Origin: Rotaria macrura
Lineage: Eukaryota > Rotifera > Eurotatoria > Philodinida > Philodinidae
DNA: 64,000 bases
NCBI GenBank assembly: GCA_900239685.1
Contig: OENT01000564.1
Location: forward strand, 34,216 to 98,215
Reading direction: 5' to 3'
The notes under the pieces were generated by a model, which saw only the letters and a program-made list of their open reading frames with translations, did not search any database and was not told the DNA's origin. The position numbers and the translations under genes were made by a program. Position 1 is the stretch's first letter. Each line of letters starts with the position of its first letter. Positions 63,780 through 64,000 of this stretch are shown in pieces.

Positions 63780-64000
63780 ATGTATAAAGGGTGTTTCTTC
63801 GGATCGTAGGAATCGTCTATTTTATTTTTGATTATTTGTCATCCTTAGGAGGCATTGCACGTAAGCCACGACCAACGTTGCGCAATGACTGTTACCGATC
63901 GGGCTGATATTTTTACAGCAAATGGGCCTAACATATTTAGGAATAAGCTGAAAATTTCAGCTCAAACAGACAAAAGATTCTGGAGATATAGACGTTGCAA
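63780..64000. repeat. probable repeat edge, cut by window end
   Basis: The last 220 bases are less AT-rich than their surroundings and contain no frame (for example GTAAGCCACGACCAACGTTG, ACCGATCGGGCTGAT and TTCTGGAGATATAGACGTTG). The change in composition and lack of coding capacity suggest the end of an interspersed element continuing to the right. A loosely similar stretch (GTAAGCCGTGATCTG, ACCGAGAGGGCTAATG) is at about 53895-53932. Confidence 0.3.

Noticed and set aside
1..64000. CRISPR array, rRNA or prokaryotic operon structure
   Set aside because: No regularly spaced direct repeats, no rRNA-like sequence, and genes are intron-rich and individually promoted.

Overview
The window is animal nuclear DNA. 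It is strongly AT-rich, its genes are cut by many introns with clean GT..AG borders (most of 45-90 bp), and its proteins are metazoan: M13 metallopeptidase, type I Hsp40, TRAP-delta, a FERM-tyrosine phosphatase, COG2, a PIM-type kinase and a 7TM receptor. A Jen1-type carboxylate transporter, a family typical of fungi, sits among them and carries a spliceosomal intron. Short introns, AT-rich intergenic DNA and an apparently foreign gene beside ordinary animal genes fit a bdelloid rotifer best. That identification is inference; no species-specific marker was seen.

Layout. Positions 1-2544 (minus): M13 peptidase, cut by the window edge before its zinc site. 7001-8510 (plus): Jen1/SHS-family transporter. 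11950-13697 (plus): DNAJA-type co-chaperone with a prenylation tail. 15866-16072: imperfect palindrome. 16443-16826: small GC-rich element with inverted ends and a near-perfect 8-bp target duplication, hAT-like. 19626-21459 (plus): secreted Ntn-hydrolase of acid-ceramidase/dcd1 type. 23948-25315 (minus): SSR4 (TRAP-delta) with one extra base in exon 2. 27792-38893 (plus): PTPN14/21-like FERM phosphatase. 39196-43891 (plus): COG2. 44724-46016 (minus): MPPED-like phosphoesterase homologue with its metal site replaced. 47858-49238 (minus): PIM-like kinase. 49239-60528: gene-poor, with microsatellites, a 615-bp fold-back element (56694-57308) and a decayed coding fragment. 60529-61769 (minus): rhodopsin-like GPCR. 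The final 220 bases look repeat-derived.

The genes do not form an operon or one pathway; this is a normal eukaryotic gene neighbourhood. Two proteins serve the secretory route (TRAP-delta at the ER translocon, COG2 at the Golgi). Gene models were built by joining exons whose phases agree. The totals close exactly for the transporter (485 aa), DNAJA (397), the Ntn-hydrolase (466), the PTP (852), COG2 (685), the MPPED-like protein (302), the PIM-like kinase (340) and the GPCR (310). SSR4 is the exception, being one base too long.

Most notable observations: the fungal-type transporter; two enzyme-family members with intact frames but altered catalytic residues (PTPN14-like, MPPED-like); the single-base frame break in SSR4; and three or four fold-back or inverted-repeat elements. 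No clearly new multi-gene system was found.
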